A stretch of 41,041 nt of DNA from Aliidiomarina sp. (GTDB lineage Bacteria; Pseudomonadota; Gammaproteobacteria; Enterobacterales; Alteromonadaceae), in the NCBI RefSeq assembly GCF_022565475.1, contig NZ_JAIUMR010000016.1, forward strand, positions 1 to 41,041. Direction: 5' to 3'. The notes under the pieces are model-generated. The model was not told the origin of the DNA. It made no database searches and saw only the letters and a program-made list of their open reading frames with translations. Numbering within the stretch: the stretch's first letter is position 1; every line of letters starts with the position of its first letter. Of this stretch, positions 19,376 to 29,707 are shown one piece after another. The translations under genes and the position numbers were made by a program.

Positions 19376-19386
19376 CCCCCTTTTTT
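19363..19386 (+). terminator. Plus-strand terminator at the orn 3' end
   Basis: GGGGG (19363-19367) and CCCCC (19376-19380) flank an 8-base loop and are followed by six T on the plus strand. No plus-strand gene ends nearby, so it would stop antisense transcripts before orn; on the minus strand the hairpin lacks a good T run. Confidence 0.5.
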
Positions 19387-19943
19387 CAAGATTTTGTTTG
19401 TTCGCTGAAAAAATGTTCACGATAGTACTGTAATTCAGCGATCGATTCTTGAATATCAGCCAATGCTTCATGTTTACCGTGCTTGGTAAATCCAGGCAAA
19501 ATCTCAGGTTTCCAGCGTTTTGCTAACTCTTTCACAGTGCTCACGTCCAAATTACGATAATGGAAGAAAGCTTCAAGGTTTGGCATGTAGCGCGCAAGGA
19601 AACGACGGTCTTGGCAAATACTGTTACCACACATGGGCGACGTGTTCGGCTCGACATATTGCTTCAGGAACTCAATGGTTGCTGCTTCCGCTTCAGCTTC
19701 ACGGTACTGACTTGCTTGCACGCGCTTTACTAAGCCTGACTCGGTATGTGTCTTGGTGTTCCAGTCATCCATAGCCGCCAGCCGTTGATCGCTTTGATGG
19801 ACCGCTAACACCGGGCCTTCGGCAATAATATTTAATTGATCATCAGTCACAATCGTCGCAATCTCAATAATCACATCTTGCTCTGGACTTAACCCGGTCA
19901 TCTCGAGGTCAATCCAAATTAGGCGGCCAGCATTTTCGCTCAT
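19386..19943 (-). CDS. orn: Oligoribonuclease
   Basis: A 185-residue DEDDh 3'-5' exonuclease that degrades di- and oligoribonucleotides, including pGpG from cyclic-di-GMP turnover. The first motif is WIDLEMTGL (Asp12, Glu14); the last is [11 protein letters not shown]. The start is the ATG at 19941-19943 with GAGGAG upstream; the frame is open 56 codons further 5', but those residues are not Orn-like. It is divergent from rsgA, the common gammaproteobacterial arrangement. Confidence 0.98.
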   Translation of the reverse strand: MSENAGRLIWIDLEMTGLSPEQDVIIEIATIVTDDQLNIIAEGPVLAVHQSDQRLAAMDDWNTKTHTESGLVKRVQASQYREAEAEAATIEFLKQYVEPNTSPMCGNSICQDRRFLARYMPNLEAFFHYRNLDVSTVKELAKRWKPEILPGFTKHGKHEALADIQESIAELQYYREHFFSEQTKS

Positions 19944-20058
19944 CAATACACTCCTCTGTCTACAATGACAAAGAGAGTAACTGATCTCAGCGAGTTTTGG
20001 TATCATGCAGTTAACTTGGGCGCAGCCTATGGCGCCCCTCAATCGCACGGGAGAATTC

Positions 20059-21102
20059 GTGGCAAAGCGAGCTAAACTAACAAAAGGCCAAATGCGGCGG
20101 GTTAGAGCCAATCAAGAGAAGCGGTTGGCTAAGCGGCAGATCCAACAGGAAGCTGAGTTTATTGATAGTCAACTCGGTAGCCTTGAGCATGGGCGCGTAG
20201 TCAGTCGCTTTGGCCAACATGCCGATATCCTAACCGCTGAAGGTGACATTCTCCGCTGCAATATTCGTCGTACCATTTCCTCGTTAGTGACCGGTGATCG
20301 GGTGGCATGGCGCCGCGCAGATGAAACCGAACAAGGTATGCAAGGCGTTGTCGAAGCGGTCGAAGATCGGGAGTCAGTGCTTACCCGTCCGGATATGTAT
20401 GATGGCATCAAACCTATCGCGGCGAACGTTGAACGCGTGTTTATCATTTCCAGTCCGCAGCCTGCGTTTTCTGACCAAATTATCGATCGCTATTTGGTCG
20501 CGTGTGAAGATGCCGGAATTGACGCTGTCATTGTCATGAACAAAACCGACTTAATCAGTCCGGAAGAGCGCGCGCATATTCTCGCGCGGCTCAGCGTGTA
20601 CGAGCAAATCGGCTACACCGTTTTGCACGTCAGTGCCGTAACCGGCGAAGGCATTCAATTGCTTCGTGACACCATGCAAGGCCACATATCAGTGTTTGTC
20701 GGTCAGTCTGGGGTTGGTAAGTCCTCACTTGTAAAAGCAGCCTTACCCGAAGTTGACTTAGCTATTGGCGCCATTTCCGATAACTCTGGTCTTGGTCAAC
20801 ACACCACTACAGTGGCGCGCTGGTATCCGCTCGAAAACGGCGGCGCATTAATTGACTCACCGGGTATTCGAGAGTTTGGTTTGTGGCACATCGCAGCGGA
20901 CCGCGTTACCGCGTGTTTTCGCGACTTTGAGCCATTTTTAGGCACGTGTAAGTTTCGTGATTGCACACATGCCGACGACCCCGGTTGTGCACTGCAAAGA
21001 GCCGTCGCTGACGGCAAGCTAGACGCCGGTCGTTTAGAAAATTATCATCGTATTATTCAATCGTTAGACCAAAGTGAAGGAGCCCGCGGTGGCCAATTTT
21101 GA
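20059..21102 (+). CDS. rsgA: Ribosome small-subunit maturation GTPase RsgA
   Basis: A 347-residue circularly permuted GTPase that acts late in 30S assembly. In permuted order it shows an OB-fold domain (about 43-120), NKTD (161-164), the P-loop GQSGVGKSS (215-223), DSPG (266-269) and a C-terminal zinc site (Cys297, Cys302, His304, Cys310). The start is a GTG at 20059, giving [14 protein letters not shown] like the E. coli N-terminus, with GGGAG just before it; upstream ATG codons lack family support. psd overlaps its last 14 bases. Confidence 0.97.
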   Translation: MAKRAKLTKGQMRRVRANQEKRLAKRQIQQEAEFIDSQLGSLEHGRVVSRFGQHADILTAEGDILRCNIRRTISSLVTGDRVAWRRADETEQGMQGVVEAVEDRESVLTRPDMYDGIKPIAANVERVFIISSPQPAFSDQIIDRYLVACEDAGIDAVIVMNKTDLISPEERAHILARLSVYEQIGYTVLHVSAVTGEGIQLLRDTMQGHISVFVGQSGVGKSSLVKAALPEVDLAIGAISDNSGLGQHTTTVARWYPLENGGALIDSPGIREFGLWHIAADRVTACFRDFEPFLGTCKFRDCTHADDPGCALQRAVADGKLDAGRLENYHRIIQSLDQSEGARGGQF

Positions 21103-21964
21103 TCGTGTAAAAATCACTCTGCAGTACATTGCACCAAAACATTTTCTGTCGCGCGCCATGGGTAAGTTTGCCAGTGCCCGTGCCGGCTGGCTAACCCGCA
21201 TGTTCACCCAATGGTTTGTGAGTAAATACAACGTCGATATGAGCGAGGCAATTGAAGAAGATCCGCGTGCTTATCCGACCTTTAATGAATTCTTCACCCG
21301 GCCACTGAAAGCTGACGCGCGGCCACTCGTGGCCCAAGACGGTGAGCTTGCTCATCCCGTTGACGGGACTGTCAGTCAGCTCGGTCCGATTCGTGGTGAC
21401 AGTATTATTCAAGCCAAGAATCATGACTATTCTATGCAAGCGCTGCTTGGAGGCGACGCAGCCGTTGCTGAACCATTCAATGACGGTGAATTTGCGACGA
21501 TTTATTTGGCACCGCGAGATTACCACCGCATCCACATGCCGCTGGCTGGCACCTTGCGCAAAATGATTTATGTACCCGGTGATTTATTTTCCGTTAACCC
21601 ACTCACTGCCGAAAATGTGCCGAATTTGTTCGCGCGCAATGAACGCGTTGTCGCAGTATTCGATAGCGAGATCGGGCCATTTGCTATGGTGCTCGTTGGT
21701 GCCACGATTGTTGCTAGTATCGAAACCGTGTGGGCTGGAACCATCACACCACCGACAGGACCGCGCATTCATACTTGGGACTACCCAACTGAAGGCTTAA
21801 ATTCGATTCGTTTACACAAAGGCGAAGAGATGGGCCGTTTCAAACTTGGCTCAACCGTGGTTTTAGTCTTCCCGAAAGACACCATGAATTTCGCGGACGA
21901 ACTCGCTCCCGGCGTCGTGACTCGGATGGGGCAGGTACTCGGAAACGTGGCTAGCAAGGACTGA
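21089..21964 (+). CDS. psd: Phosphatidylserine decarboxylase proenzyme
   Basis: A 291-residue inner-membrane enzyme that makes phosphatidylethanolamine. Autocleavage between Gly254 and Ser255 in the LGST motif generates the pyruvoyl group. The self-cleavage Asp (HPVDGTVSQ) and His (DYHRIHMP) are present, as are FNEFFTRPL and [11 protein letters not shown] start at the GTG at 21089 because AAGGAG lies 6 bases before it and it gives the family N-terminus; a GTG at 21074 is possible. It overlaps rsgA by 14 bases, so the two are translationally coupled. Confidence 0.97.
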   Translation: MANFDRVKITLQYIAPKHFLSRAMGKFASARAGWLTRMFTQWFVSKYNVDMSEAIEEDPRAYPTFNEFFTRPLKADARPLVAQDGELAHPVDGTVSQLGPIRGDSIIQAKNHDYSMQALLGGDAAVAEPFNDGEFATIYLAPRDYHRIHMPLAGTLRKMIYVPGDLFSVNPLTAENVPNLFARNERVVAVFDSEIGPFAMVLVGATIVASIETVWAGTITPPTGPRIHTWDYPTEGLNSIRLHKGEEMGRFKLGSTVVLVFPKDTMNFADELAPGVVTRMGQVLGNVASKD

Positions 21965-21967
21965 GGC

Positions 21968-22687
21968 ATGTTTATCTTCGCCCACCGTGGTGCAAGCTTC
22001 GAAGCGCCTGAAAACACCTTAGCGGCCTTTCAGCGCGCTCTCGATGCCCATGCCGACGGGATCGAGATAGATATTATGCAAGTGGGTGACGAAATCTACG
22101 TCTTTCACGACCGTTATTTGCGCCGCCTCGCTGCTCAGCCGGGACGCTTCCAAGATTTAACCGCAGAGCAAATTGAACGCTTGCGAGTGTTCAACCAGCA
22201 ACCCATTCCTACCTTGTTACAAACGCTCGAATTTATCGCCGGGAAATGTGTGCTGAATGTTGAACTGAAAGGTGAAATCTCACCCGAGCTATTAAGCCGT
22301 GCATTGCAGCGCGCACAAGCTGAGTTTGGCTTTCAACCTGAGCAATTGCTGGTGTCGTCATTTAATCATCACTGGTTAAAAACTCTGCAACGACATCGCC
22401 CAGAGATTCGCTACGGCGCCCTCAATGCAGGCTGCTTACTTGACTATGCTCATTTCGCTGCAGACTTAAACGCCTATTCAGTACACATTGACGTTGACTT
22501 CATTACTGAGGCTTTTGTCAAAGACGCCCATCAACGCGGACTGGTCGTCTATGTCTACACGGTCGACGAGCCAGAAGATATTCTTGAGTTACAGAAGATG
22601 GGCGTCGACGGTATCTTTTCGAACCATCCACAGCATGCCCGCAATGTCCTTTATGGACACACGAGCGCGTCACCCTTTTACAGTTAG
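21968..22687 (+). CDS. Cytoplasmic glycerophosphodiester phosphodiesterase
   Basis: A 239-residue GDPD-fold enzyme that hydrolyses glycerophosphodiesters to glycerol-3-phosphate and an alcohol. It has no signal peptide, so it resembles UgpQ rather than periplasmic GlpQ. Visible motifs: AHRGASFEAPENT with catalytic His6, the metal-binding GIEIDIM, the second His in YVFHDRYLRR, and VELKG. It starts 3 bases after psd, so it is probably the third gene of rsgA-psd; a phospholipid-turnover role fits that context. Confidence 0.93.
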   Translation: MFIFAHRGASFEAPENTLAAFQRALDAHADGIEIDIMQVGDEIYVFHDRYLRRLAAQPGRFQDLTAEQIERLRVFNQQPIPTLLQTLEFIAGKCVLNVELKGEISPELLSRALQRAQAEFGFQPEQLLVSSFNHHWLKTLQRHRPEIRYGALNAGCLLDYAHFAADLNAYSVHIDVDFITEAFVKDAHQRGLVVYVYTVDEPEDILELQKMGVDGIFSNHPQHARNVLYGHTSASPFYS

Positions 22688-22701
22688 AAAAGCGTATCGT
22701 T

Positions 22702-22730
22702 AAAAAAAAGCTCCCATAAAAACGGGAGCT
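22702..22730 (-). terminator. Terminator of the RND efflux operon
   Basis: A 7-bp stem AGCTCCC with GGGAGCT (22709-22715 with 22724-22730) is followed on the minus strand by eight T (complement of 22702-22709). On the plus strand it may also end the rsgA-psd transcript, with a weaker tail. Confidence 0.85.
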
Positions 22731-22748
22731 CTTTCATTTCTGTAGCAG

Positions 22749-25700
22749 TTAAGCTTTGTTTGCTTCCTGCATCGCCTCTTCAGCGGCAATATCCTCACCG
22801 CGGCGATCTGGATACTCGGCTTCGAGCGCTTCAAGTTTTTTCGCCAACTGCTTCGGCGAACCCGTGTTCTTCGCTAGGCCCATGTACAACGCAGGCACGA
22901 GGAAAATGGTCATAAAGGCTGAGAAGGCAACACCGCAGAAAATTACCACACCGATTACCGCTCGACTTTCAGCACCAGGGCCGGAAGCCAAAACTAACGG
23001 CAATGCACTCATTAGCGTGGTGAACGCAGTCATGACGATTGGACGTAAACGCATGCGCGATGCACGTGCCAAAGCGTCTTCAAAACGCATACCCGCATCA
23101 CGCAGCTGGTTGGCGAATTCAACAATCAAAATACCGTTTTTCGCCGCCAAGCCGATCAACATGATGATCCCTATCTGCGAGTATATATTGATCGTCATTC
23201 CCGTCGCCCAAAGACCAAATAAGGCCCCGAATACAGCGAGCGGGACGGTCAATATAATCACAAATGGATGGACGAAACTCTCAAATTGCGCAGCGAGCAC
23301 TAAGAAAGTGATCGCGAGTGCCAGAGCAAAGATGAAGATAATCGTGCTCCCACCCTCCTGATAGAGCATTGACTGGCCTTTGTAATCAATCATGACATCG
23401 TCAGGAAGGTGTTGTTCAACCAGACCTTCAAGGTAGCCCAATGCTTCTCCGAGAGAATAACCGTCGGCTAAGTTGGCAGTAATTGTAATCGCCCGCATCC
23501 GGTTATAACGGTTGAGCTGACGTGCAGTGGCGCCTTCAGTGACACTGACTAAGTTCGACATCGGCACCAATTGGCCCGTTCGTTGTGAGCGCACATAGAT
23601 ATTATCGATCGACTGCGGTGTCCGGTAATCTTCGCGCTCACCCTCTAAGATGACATTGTATTCTTCACCACGATCTTGATAGGTCGTCACGCGACGAGTA
23701 CCCAACATACTTTCCAATGTCCGACCGATATCCCCGACCGACACGCCTAAGTCAGCAGCGCGCTCTTGATTAATTTGAATCAACAACTGCGGAACGGTTT
23801 CGTCGTAGTCGCTATCAAGCTGAACAAGCCCCGGGTTATTCGCTGCTTCTTCGAAAATGATATCGCGGTAACGCGCTAAATCTTCGAAGGTGTTGCCCTG
23901 CAAAACGAATTCGACCGGACGCGAGCTGCCGCCACCACGAATACCACTTCGCATGTTCGCAAAGGCGACAACGTCTGGAATTGTTTCTAATTTCGCACGA
24001 ACCTCATTGAGAAGCTCAAAAGAACTCCAATCGCGCTCACTGAATGGCACAGTACCAACAATGGCAATACCCGCGCTGTTACCCCAGCCTGGCGTACGAA
24101 TAATCAAGCGGTCGACTTTGCCCTCATCGATATACGGCAGCAAAATTTCTTCCACTTTAGCCATGTTGCGCGCGTTCGACTCGTAACTAGCACCTTCTGC
24201 GCTGCGGACCATGACGAAGAAGTTTCCGCGGTCTTCCGGTGGCACGAATTCTTGTCCGATGTTATCGAGCAAGAGGTAAGCGGCGGCACCAGACAGACCA
24301 ACCAGAACAAATGCCATGAGCGGAAAACTAATGGTTTTACGTACTGTGCGCTCGTAACCTTCTTCAATCCGTGCAAAACCGCGATCAAGAGCAGCACCGA
24401 AACCTTTGCTGCGCTCTTTTTTCTTCAGCAACTTCGAACACAACATGGGTGACAGCGTCAGGGCTGTTATACTCGAGAACGCCACGGCCGCCGCCAATGC
24501 TATGGCAAACTCGGTAAAGAGCATACCAATATTACCCTCGAGGAAGACCAATGGAACAAATACAGCGATCAACACTAAGGTCGTTGCGACGACGGCAAAG
24601 CCAACTTCGCGCGCACCACGATACGCGGCAAGTAAAGGCGGGTCGCCGGCTTCGACGCGACGATAAATATTCTCAAGGACAACAATCGAGTCATCCACCA
24701 CAAGACCAATCGACAATACGAGAGCCAAGAGGGTTAAGAGGTTGATCGAGAAGCCCATGGCATAAAGCACGATGTACGAAGACATCAAGGCGACTGGAAC
24801 GGTGATCGCCGGAATCAGCGTCACCCGCAAATTGCCAAGGAATAGATAAATAACGATGACCACCATCGCCATGGCAATGAATAGTGTGTTGTAGACTTCT
24901 TGAATTGAGTCGGCAATAAACACCGAAGAGTCATAACTCGGCACCAAGAACATGCTGGCAGGCAGTGTCGCACTCAAACGTTCGATTTCACGTTTAACGT
25001 TTTCAACCACCTCAAGCGTGTTCGCATCAGATTGGCGAATAATGCCCAAACCGACCATGTTAATGCCGTTACCACGGAACTCAGAACGATCATTCTCCGC
25101 CTCGAGTGACACGCGCGCGACTTCACCGAGTCGAACGAGATAACCATCACTGCCCGTGGCAATCGACATATTGGCGAAATCAGTTGCGGACAAGTAACTC
25201 CGTGCAACACGTACGGTAAATTCACGGTCACGTGACTCGATGCTACCGGCAGGTAACTCGACGTTCTCTGCTCGCAAGCGACTCTCAATATCCGACACTG
25301 TGATGCCGCGGGCGGCCATTGCATTGCGGTCAAGCCACAGCTTCATTGCATAGCGGCGCTCACCACCGATGTTAACTCGCGCAACACCATCAACGACCGA
25401 CAAACGATCGACAATGTATCGGTTAGCAAAGTCGGTCAGCTCCAACGTGGTCATGTTTTCGCTGCGCAGGTTATACCAAACAATGGTGTCTTCGTCGGAG
25501 TTCGCTTTGGTGACCTCCGGCGGCATCACCTGCTCCGGTAAACTTCGCAAAACACGTTGCACACGTTCACGAACATCGTTTGCAGCTGCATCGATGTCGC
25601 GGTTTTCTTCAAATTCGATGGTGATTTGTGAGCGGCCGTCACGGCTATTCGAGGAAATCGTTTTAATGCCCTGAATACCACTGATGCGCTCTTCGATGAC

Positions 25701-25895
25701 TTGCGTAATTTGGGTTTCGATAATTTCTGCATTGGCGCCCGGATAGGACGTCGAAATAGAAACAACCGGTGGATCAATATTTGGGTATTCACGCAAAGGT
25801 AACGAGCTAAAGGCAACGACACCAAAAATAATCAGGATGATGTTGATAACCGTGGCAAATACCGGTCGTTTTACCGACATGTCTGATAAAATCAT
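22749..25895 (-). CDS. HAE1-type RND efflux pump, inner-membrane transporter
   Basis: A 1048-residue proton-driven efflux transporter of the AcrB/MexB class. It has the N-terminal helix after MILSDMSVKRPVFATVI, two large periplasmic loops and two sets of transmembrane helices. The proton-relay aspartates are Asp401 and Asp402 (LSIGLVVDDSIVVLENIYRR), in the place of Asp407/408 of AcrB. The C-terminal half has GLAAKNGILIVEFANQ. The hydrophobic/amphiphilic (HAE1) group fits better than the heavy-metal group. Substrates cannot be read from the sequence. The adaptor gene lies 16 bases upstream; no outer-membrane channel gene is nearby, so a TolC encoded elsewhere is probably used. Confidence 0.96.
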   Translation of the reverse strand: MILSDMSVKRPVFATVINIILIIFGVVAFSSLPLREYPNIDPPVVSISTSYPGANAEIIETQITQVIEERISGIQGIKTISSNSRDGRSQITIEFEENRDIDAAANDVRERVQRVLRSLPEQVMPPEVTKANSDEDTIVWYNLRSENMTTLELTDFANRYIVDRLSVVDGVARVNIGGERRYAMKLWLDRNAMAARGITVSDIESRLRAENVELPAGSIESRDREFTVRVARSYLSATDFANMSIATGSDGYLVRLGEVARVSLEAENDRSEFRGNGINMVGLGIIRQSDANTLEVVENVKREIERLSATLPASMFLVPSYDSSVFIADSIQEVYNTLFIAMAMVVIVIYLFLGNLRVTLIPAITVPVALMSSYIVLYAMGFSINLLTLLALVLSIGLVVDDSIVVLENIYRRVEAGDPPLLAAYRGAREVGFAVVATTLVLIAVFVPLVFLEGNIGMLFTEFAIALAAAVAFSSITALTLSPMLCSKLLKKKERSKGFGAALDRGFARIEEGYERTVRKTISFPLMAFVLVGLSGAAAYLLLDNIGQEFVPPEDRGNFFVMVRSAEGASYESNARNMAKVEEILLPYIDEGKVDRLIIRTPGWGNSAGIAIVGTVPFSERDWSSFELLNEVRAKLETIPDVVAFANMRSGIRGGGSSRPVEFVLQGNTFEDLARYRDIIFEEAANNPGLVQLDSDYDETVPQLLIQINQERAADLGVSVGDIGRTLESMLGTRRVTTYQDRGEEYNVILEGEREDYRTPQSIDNIYVRSQRTGQLVPMSNLVSVTEGATARQLNRYNRMRAITITANLADGYSLGEALGYLEGLVEQHLPDDVMIDYKGQSMLYQEGGSTIIFIFALALAITFLVLAAQFESFVHPFVIILTVPLAVFGALFGLWATGMTINIYSQIGIIMLIGLAAKNGILIVEFANQLRDAGMRFEDALARASRMRLRPIVMTAFTTLMSALPLVLASGPGAESRAVIGVVIFCGVAFSAFMTIFLVPALYMGLAKNTGSPKQLAKKLEALEAEYPDRRGEDIAAEEAMQEANKA

Positions 25896-25911
25896 GACCT
25901 ACTCTCCTTCG

Positions 25912-26964
25912 TTACCGTAATGTAACGTTGACAGGTAAGCCATCACGAACACGAATTGTGCCTTCAACCACAATCAGGTCGCCCTCGTCGAGGCCACTGG
26001 TGATTTCGACCCAACCCGGCAGGCGGCGTCCCACAGTCACGGTGGTGCGCACTGCACGTTCATCGTCAACTGTATAAACAAAATGCTCATTGCGAATTGG
26101 AATGACCGCGGACTCAGGAACCATCAGTGTCAAATCAACACTGCGTTCCAATTGCATGCGTAACAACATGCCCGGACGGAGTTCCATATTATCGTTCGCA
26201 ATCGAAGCGCGAACCATAATCGAACGAGTGACGGGGTCGACTCGCGAAGCTAAGCTCGCAATTTGACCTTCGAATTCGCGCCCCGGATAGGCAGCAGATA
26301 ACGCAATTACACGCTGACCGACTGCGAGACTTGGTAAGTAAAGTTCCGGCACTGCAAAGTCGACAAAAATGGGCGAGATATCATCCAGGGTTGAGATGAT
26401 GTCACCAGGTCGCACTAACTGCCCGACACTGACACCACGCGTTCCTAAACGACCCGTGAAGGGTGCATAAATGTTTAACTCTTCAAGACGGCTGCGCGCC
26501 ACTTCAAGTTCTGCCGACGTTTGTTCAACACGGACTTCTTGTTCTTCAATCATGCTGCGCGACGCTGCATTCTCTTGAGCAAGCTCGCGAAGACGATTCA
26601 ATTGACGCTGACTATCGGCTAAGCGGAACTCAAGTTCCTGAACCCGCGCTCGCTCTTCGCGGTTATTCAACGAGACAAGGCGTTGCCCTTCCTCGACATC
26701 TTCACCGTCGGAAAAGTGGATCTCGCGAACAGTTTGCGAAACCCGAGCCATAATATCGACCGATTCACGTGCTTGTGCTGTTCCTAACCCTTCAATGATG
26801 TCACGAAACTCCATCATTTCCGCGCGAGCACCAACGACGTTCGCTGCACCTTGCGGTCGCATGCCCCCAGTAGGGTCTTCTTCATAAAAAAAGAGGTAAC
26901 CGACCACGACGGCCATGACCACAGCAACAACCGTGAGAGGGGTGAAGTAAGATCGTTTCGACAT
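25912..26964 (-). CDS. RND efflux periplasmic adaptor (membrane fusion protein)
   Basis: A 350-residue adaptor linking the RND transporter to an outer-membrane channel. One N-terminal membrane anchor (about 8-26) is followed by a biotinyl-lipoyl-like half (SQTVREIHFSDGEDVEEGQRL), a coiled-coil hairpin (about 105-165, rich in Glu/Arg/Gln), the second half (NIYAPFTGRLGTRGVSVGQLV) and a beta-barrel domain. There is no lipobox Cys, so it is held by the helix. GGGAG precedes the ATG. It is the first gene of a two-gene operon; no regulator gene is adjacent. Confidence 0.95.
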   Translation of the reverse strand: MSKRSYFTPLTVVAVVMAVVVGYLFFYEEDPTGGMRPQGAANVVGARAEMMEFRDIIEGLGTAQARESVDIMARVSQTVREIHFSDGEDVEEGQRLVSLNNREERARVQELEFRLADSQRQLNRLRELAQENAASRSMIEEQEVRVEQTSAELEVARSRLEELNIYAPFTGRLGTRGVSVGQLVRPGDIISTLDDISPIFVDFAVPELYLPSLAVGQRVIALSAAYPGREFEGQIASLASRVDPVTRSIMVRASIANDNMELRPGMLLRMQLERSVDLTLMVPESAVIPIRNEHFVYTVDDERAVRTTVTVGRRLPGWVEITSGLDEGDLIVVEGTIRVRDGLPVNVTLR

Positions 26965-27018
26965 AATGCTCCCAGCGTCCTTATATACATCAATCAGCTT
27001 TAGCGTTGACGGTATTGT

Positions 27019-27049
27019 AAACTAAAGGCACCCAGCCTCCGGGCACCTT
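27019..27049 (-). terminator. Possible hemE terminator
   Basis: On the minus strand AAGGTGCCC pairs with GGGTGCCTT (27041-27049 with 27025-27033) through two G-U pairs, with a 7-base loop and the tail TAGTTT. The pairing works as RNA only in this direction. Confidence 0.5.
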
Positions 27050-27084
27050 CAACGCTTATATATCGAAACTGGTCGCAAAAACGA

Positions 27085-28152
27085 TCACTTATGGTAGGCA
27101 GGACTGAATTCGTGAACAGCCTTAATGAACGCTTCCGCGTGCGCAGGATCGACTTCTGGGTGAATACCATGGCCAAGGTTAAAGACATGTCCAGTACCTT
27201 CGCCATAGCTGGCTAAAATGCACTGAACTTCTTCGCGAATTCGCTCAGGCGCAGCATAGAGTACGCTTGGATCCATATTACCTTGCAGCGCAACTTTGCC
27301 ACCAGTAAGTACTTTCGCAGTGCCTAAGTCGGTGGTCCAATCGACCCCCAATGCGTCACAGCCCGTCGCCGCCATAATATCTAACCATTGGCCACCATTC
27401 TTTGTGAATAATGTGACCGGAACGCGACGACCGTCTGCTTCGCGGACTAAACCATCAACGATTTGCTGCATATACCGCAAGGAAAACTCTTGATAATCAC
27501 GCGGTGACAACACTCCGCCCCACGTATCAAAAATCATGACGGACTGAGCACCGTTGGCGATTTGCGCATTCAAATAGGAGGTGACCGACTGCGCCAACTT
27601 GTCAAGCAACTGATGCATGACTTTGGGTTCCCGATACATCAATGACTTCACTATCGAGAAGTTTTTGGTGCTGCCGCCTTCGACCATATAAGTCGCGAGG
27701 GTCCACGGGCTACCCGAAAAGCCGATCAAAGGCACGTCGCCATTTAAGGCTTTACGAATGGTTTTCACCGCATTCATAACATAACCAAGCTCGTCTTCCG
27801 GATCCGGCACCGGCAATGCGGCAACCGCTTTGGCGTCGCGGATTGGATGCTTAAAACGCGGACCTTCACCTTGCTCGAAGTACAAACCAAGTCCCATCGC
27901 GTCTGGAATGGTTAGGATGTCAGAGAATAAAATCGCAGCATCGAGTGGAAAACGGCGCAGTGGCTGCAAGGTTACTTCACAGGCTAACTCGGCGTTCTTA
28001 CACAGGCTAAGAAAGTCCCCAGCTTGTGAGCGTACTTGACGATACTCTGGCAGGTAACGTCCGGCTTGGCGCATCATCCAAATCGGTGTGCGGTCCACAG
28101 GCTGACGCATCAGGGCACGCAAATAACGATCATTCTTTAACTCTTGGCTCAT
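27085..28152 (-). CDS. hemE: Uroporphyrinogen decarboxylase
   Basis: A 355-residue haem-pathway enzyme that removes four carboxylates from uroporphyrinogen III. The N-terminal signature [16 protein letters not shown] (about 23-38) with its catalytic Arg residues, the [15 protein letters not shown] segment and the [16 protein letters not shown] block are present. It follows nudC by 41 bases on the same strand; nudC-hemE adjacency is conserved in enterobacteria. Confidence 0.99.
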   Translation of the reverse strand: MSQELKNDRYLRALMRQPVDRTPIWMMRQAGRYLPEYRQVRSQAGDFLSLCKNAELACEVTLQPLRRFPLDAAILFSDILTIPDAMGLGLYFEQGEGPRFKHPIRDAKAVAALPVPDPEDELGYVMNAVKTIRKALNGDVPLIGFSGSPWTLATYMVEGGSTKNFSIVKSLMYREPKVMHQLLDKLAQSVTSYLNAQIANGAQSVMIFDTWGGVLSPRDYQEFSLRYMQQIVDGLVREADGRRVPVTLFTKNGGQWLDIMAATGCDALGVDWTTDLGTAKVLTGGKVALQGNMDPSVLYAAPERIREEVQCILASYGEGTGHVFNLGHGIHPEVDPAHAEAFIKAVHEFSPAYHK

Positions 28153-28193
28153 GTTTTTTTCCTTTCAATCAGTTGCGCGCGATTCTATCAGTT

Positions 28194-29006
28194 TCACGCC
28201 GAAACTTCAGCTTTTACCGTTGCGATTAGCCGGGCGGCAATGGTACCAAGTGGCGGCGTCTTCGGGAGTTGATCAATATCAAACCAGTCCGCGGTGACTA
28301 TCTCGTCATCCTGAAGATCCAGCTCGCCACTGTCATATTCAGCAATAAAACCCGCCATCAATGAATGTGGAAATGGCCACGGCTGACTCGTTACATACTG
28401 TATATTGCGAACTCGTACACCCACCTCTTCGAATACCTCGCGATGAACGCATTGTTCGAATGACTCGCCACTTTCGACGAAACCCGCCAACACTGAATAC
28501 AGTCCTTCCGGATGGCGAACGCCGCGCGCCAACAGAATTTGACGATCTCGGTACACTGCCACAATCATGCAGGGCGATATGCGCGGATAACAGCGAAACT
28601 CACATTCTGGACAAAGCACCGCAAGCTCGTTGCGGTCTTGTACTGTCTGTGTTCCACACTTACCGCAAAACTGATGGGTCGTGAGAAAGTGCTGTAACTG
28701 GCAGCCACGGCCGGCAATGGCGAACAGTTCGCTATCACCAAATCGCAGTAATTGTCGTAAGGGTTGCCATGCGTAACCACCGAGCACCAAGGTAGGTTCA
28801 GTTAATGACAGCACAAAAGCAGGCTTGCCCCGATACTCGCCAATTTGCGCGGTGTATTCGCTTTTGGCACCGGGGATAAAGTTTGCGTTCCCATAGGGAA
28901 TTGGCTCCGCATCATTTTCGCTCGCTGTCGCCAACACTTGCGTGCCGCTGACAATAAACCACCACACTGCGTGCTCATCTGGTGGTGTGATATCAGGCTT
29001 GATCAT
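28194..29006 (-). CDS. nudC: NAD(+)/NADH pyrophosphatase and RNA decapping hydrolase NudC
   Basis: A 270-residue Nudix hydrolase that cleaves NADH to NMNH and AMP and removes NAD caps from RNA. The zinc ribbon has Cys114, Cys117, Cys132 and Cys135. The Nudix box G-x5-E-x7-REVFEEVGV lies at about 175-197, and SQPWPFPHS follows, the tag for NADH specificity. AAGGAG precedes the ATG. It leads the nudC-hemE pair and is divergent from rsd. Confidence 0.97.
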   Translation of the reverse strand: MIKPDITPPDEHAVWWFIVSGTQVLATASENDAEPIPYGNANFIPGAKSEYTAQIGEYRGKPAFVLSLTEPTLVLGGYAWQPLRQLLRFGDSELFAIAGRGCQLQHFLTTHQFCGKCGTQTVQDRNELAVLCPECEFRCYPRISPCMIVAVYRDRQILLARGVRHPEGLYSVLAGFVESGESFEQCVHREVFEEVGVRVRNIQYVTSQPWPFPHSLMAGFIAEYDSGELDLQDDEIVTADWFDIDQLPKTPPLGTIAARLIATVKAEVSA

Positions 29007-29165
29007 TGCTTAACTCCTTGCTGGAAATACATTAACAGGTGATGCAGCCCTGTCTTTCGTTCCATTAATTTACGCGATCATTGCAGCGATAGTTGTTGAT
29101 TTTCTGTGAACCCTCGCAGTACAGTGACAGCAAAGAGTCAACAGAGGTCGACAAAAGGAGCATAC

Positions 29166-29642
29166 ATGTTACGTCGAAATAAAGCCGCCAAAGAGCAATG
29201 GGCGGGTCTGCATCAAGCATTAGACCGTTGGCTCGAAGAGCGTCAGGAGTTACTTGTACGCTATTGTCAGATTGCCAGTTTACCGCCTTATGACAAACAT
29301 TGGGAACAACTGCCTCCAGCACAAGAAATTCGCGCATTTTGCGAAATCTTAGTCGACTATATTTCCGCAGGTCATTTTGAGCTCTATGATCATATTCTCG
29401 AAGAAGCGAATGCGCACAATCAGTCTACTGCTGAATTCAGTGACAAGATATACCCGCAAATTCATACAACAACAGAGACGGCGTTGGACTTTCATGATAC
29501 CTACGCCGAGGTATGTGATACCGATACCTTACCGAATTTTACCCGTGATATTTCGTCGTTAGGGGAAGCCTTGCAAACACGACTCGAGTTAGAAGATCAA
29601 CTGATTCAAATGCTTGCTGAAAAGGATGTGGTCGAAAATTAA
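29166..29642 (+). CDS. rsd: Anti-sigma-70 factor Rsd (AlgQ family)
   Basis: A 158-residue helical protein that binds sigma-70 and lowers its availability in stationary phase. The conserved region runs from LDRWLEERQELLVRYCQIA through FCEILVDYISAGHFELYDHI, the family core. The start is the ATG at 29166 with AAAAGGAG ahead; 20 further open codons upstream do not match. It is divergent from nudC; in E. coli rsd, nudC and hemE are neighbours in one direction, so the rsd orientation differs here. Confidence 0.95.
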   Translation: MLRRNKAAKEQWAGLHQALDRWLEERQELLVRYCQIASLPPYDKHWEQLPPAQEIRAFCEILVDYISAGHFELYDHILEEANAHNQSTAEFSDKIYPQIHTTTETALDFHDTYAEVCDTDTLPNFTRDISSLGEALQTRLELEDQLIQMLAEKDVVEN

Positions 29643-29661
29643 CCCTCACTGACGATAAAAA

Positions 29662-29695
29662 TAGGCGTTACAGCAGAGCTGCAACGCCTTTTTTA
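29662..29695 (+). terminator. Terminator of rsd
   Basis: AGGCGTT (29663-29669) pairs with AACGCCT (29683-29689), with a possible inner GCAG/CTGC stem, followed by six T. Confidence 0.9.
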
Positions 29696-29707
29696 TTGGT
29701 GGTTAGA

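Noticed and set aside
22756-26753. Plus-strand open frames opposite the RND pump and its adaptor
   Set aside because: They lie wholly antisense to well-conserved transporter genes and lack ribosome sites or recognisable domains.
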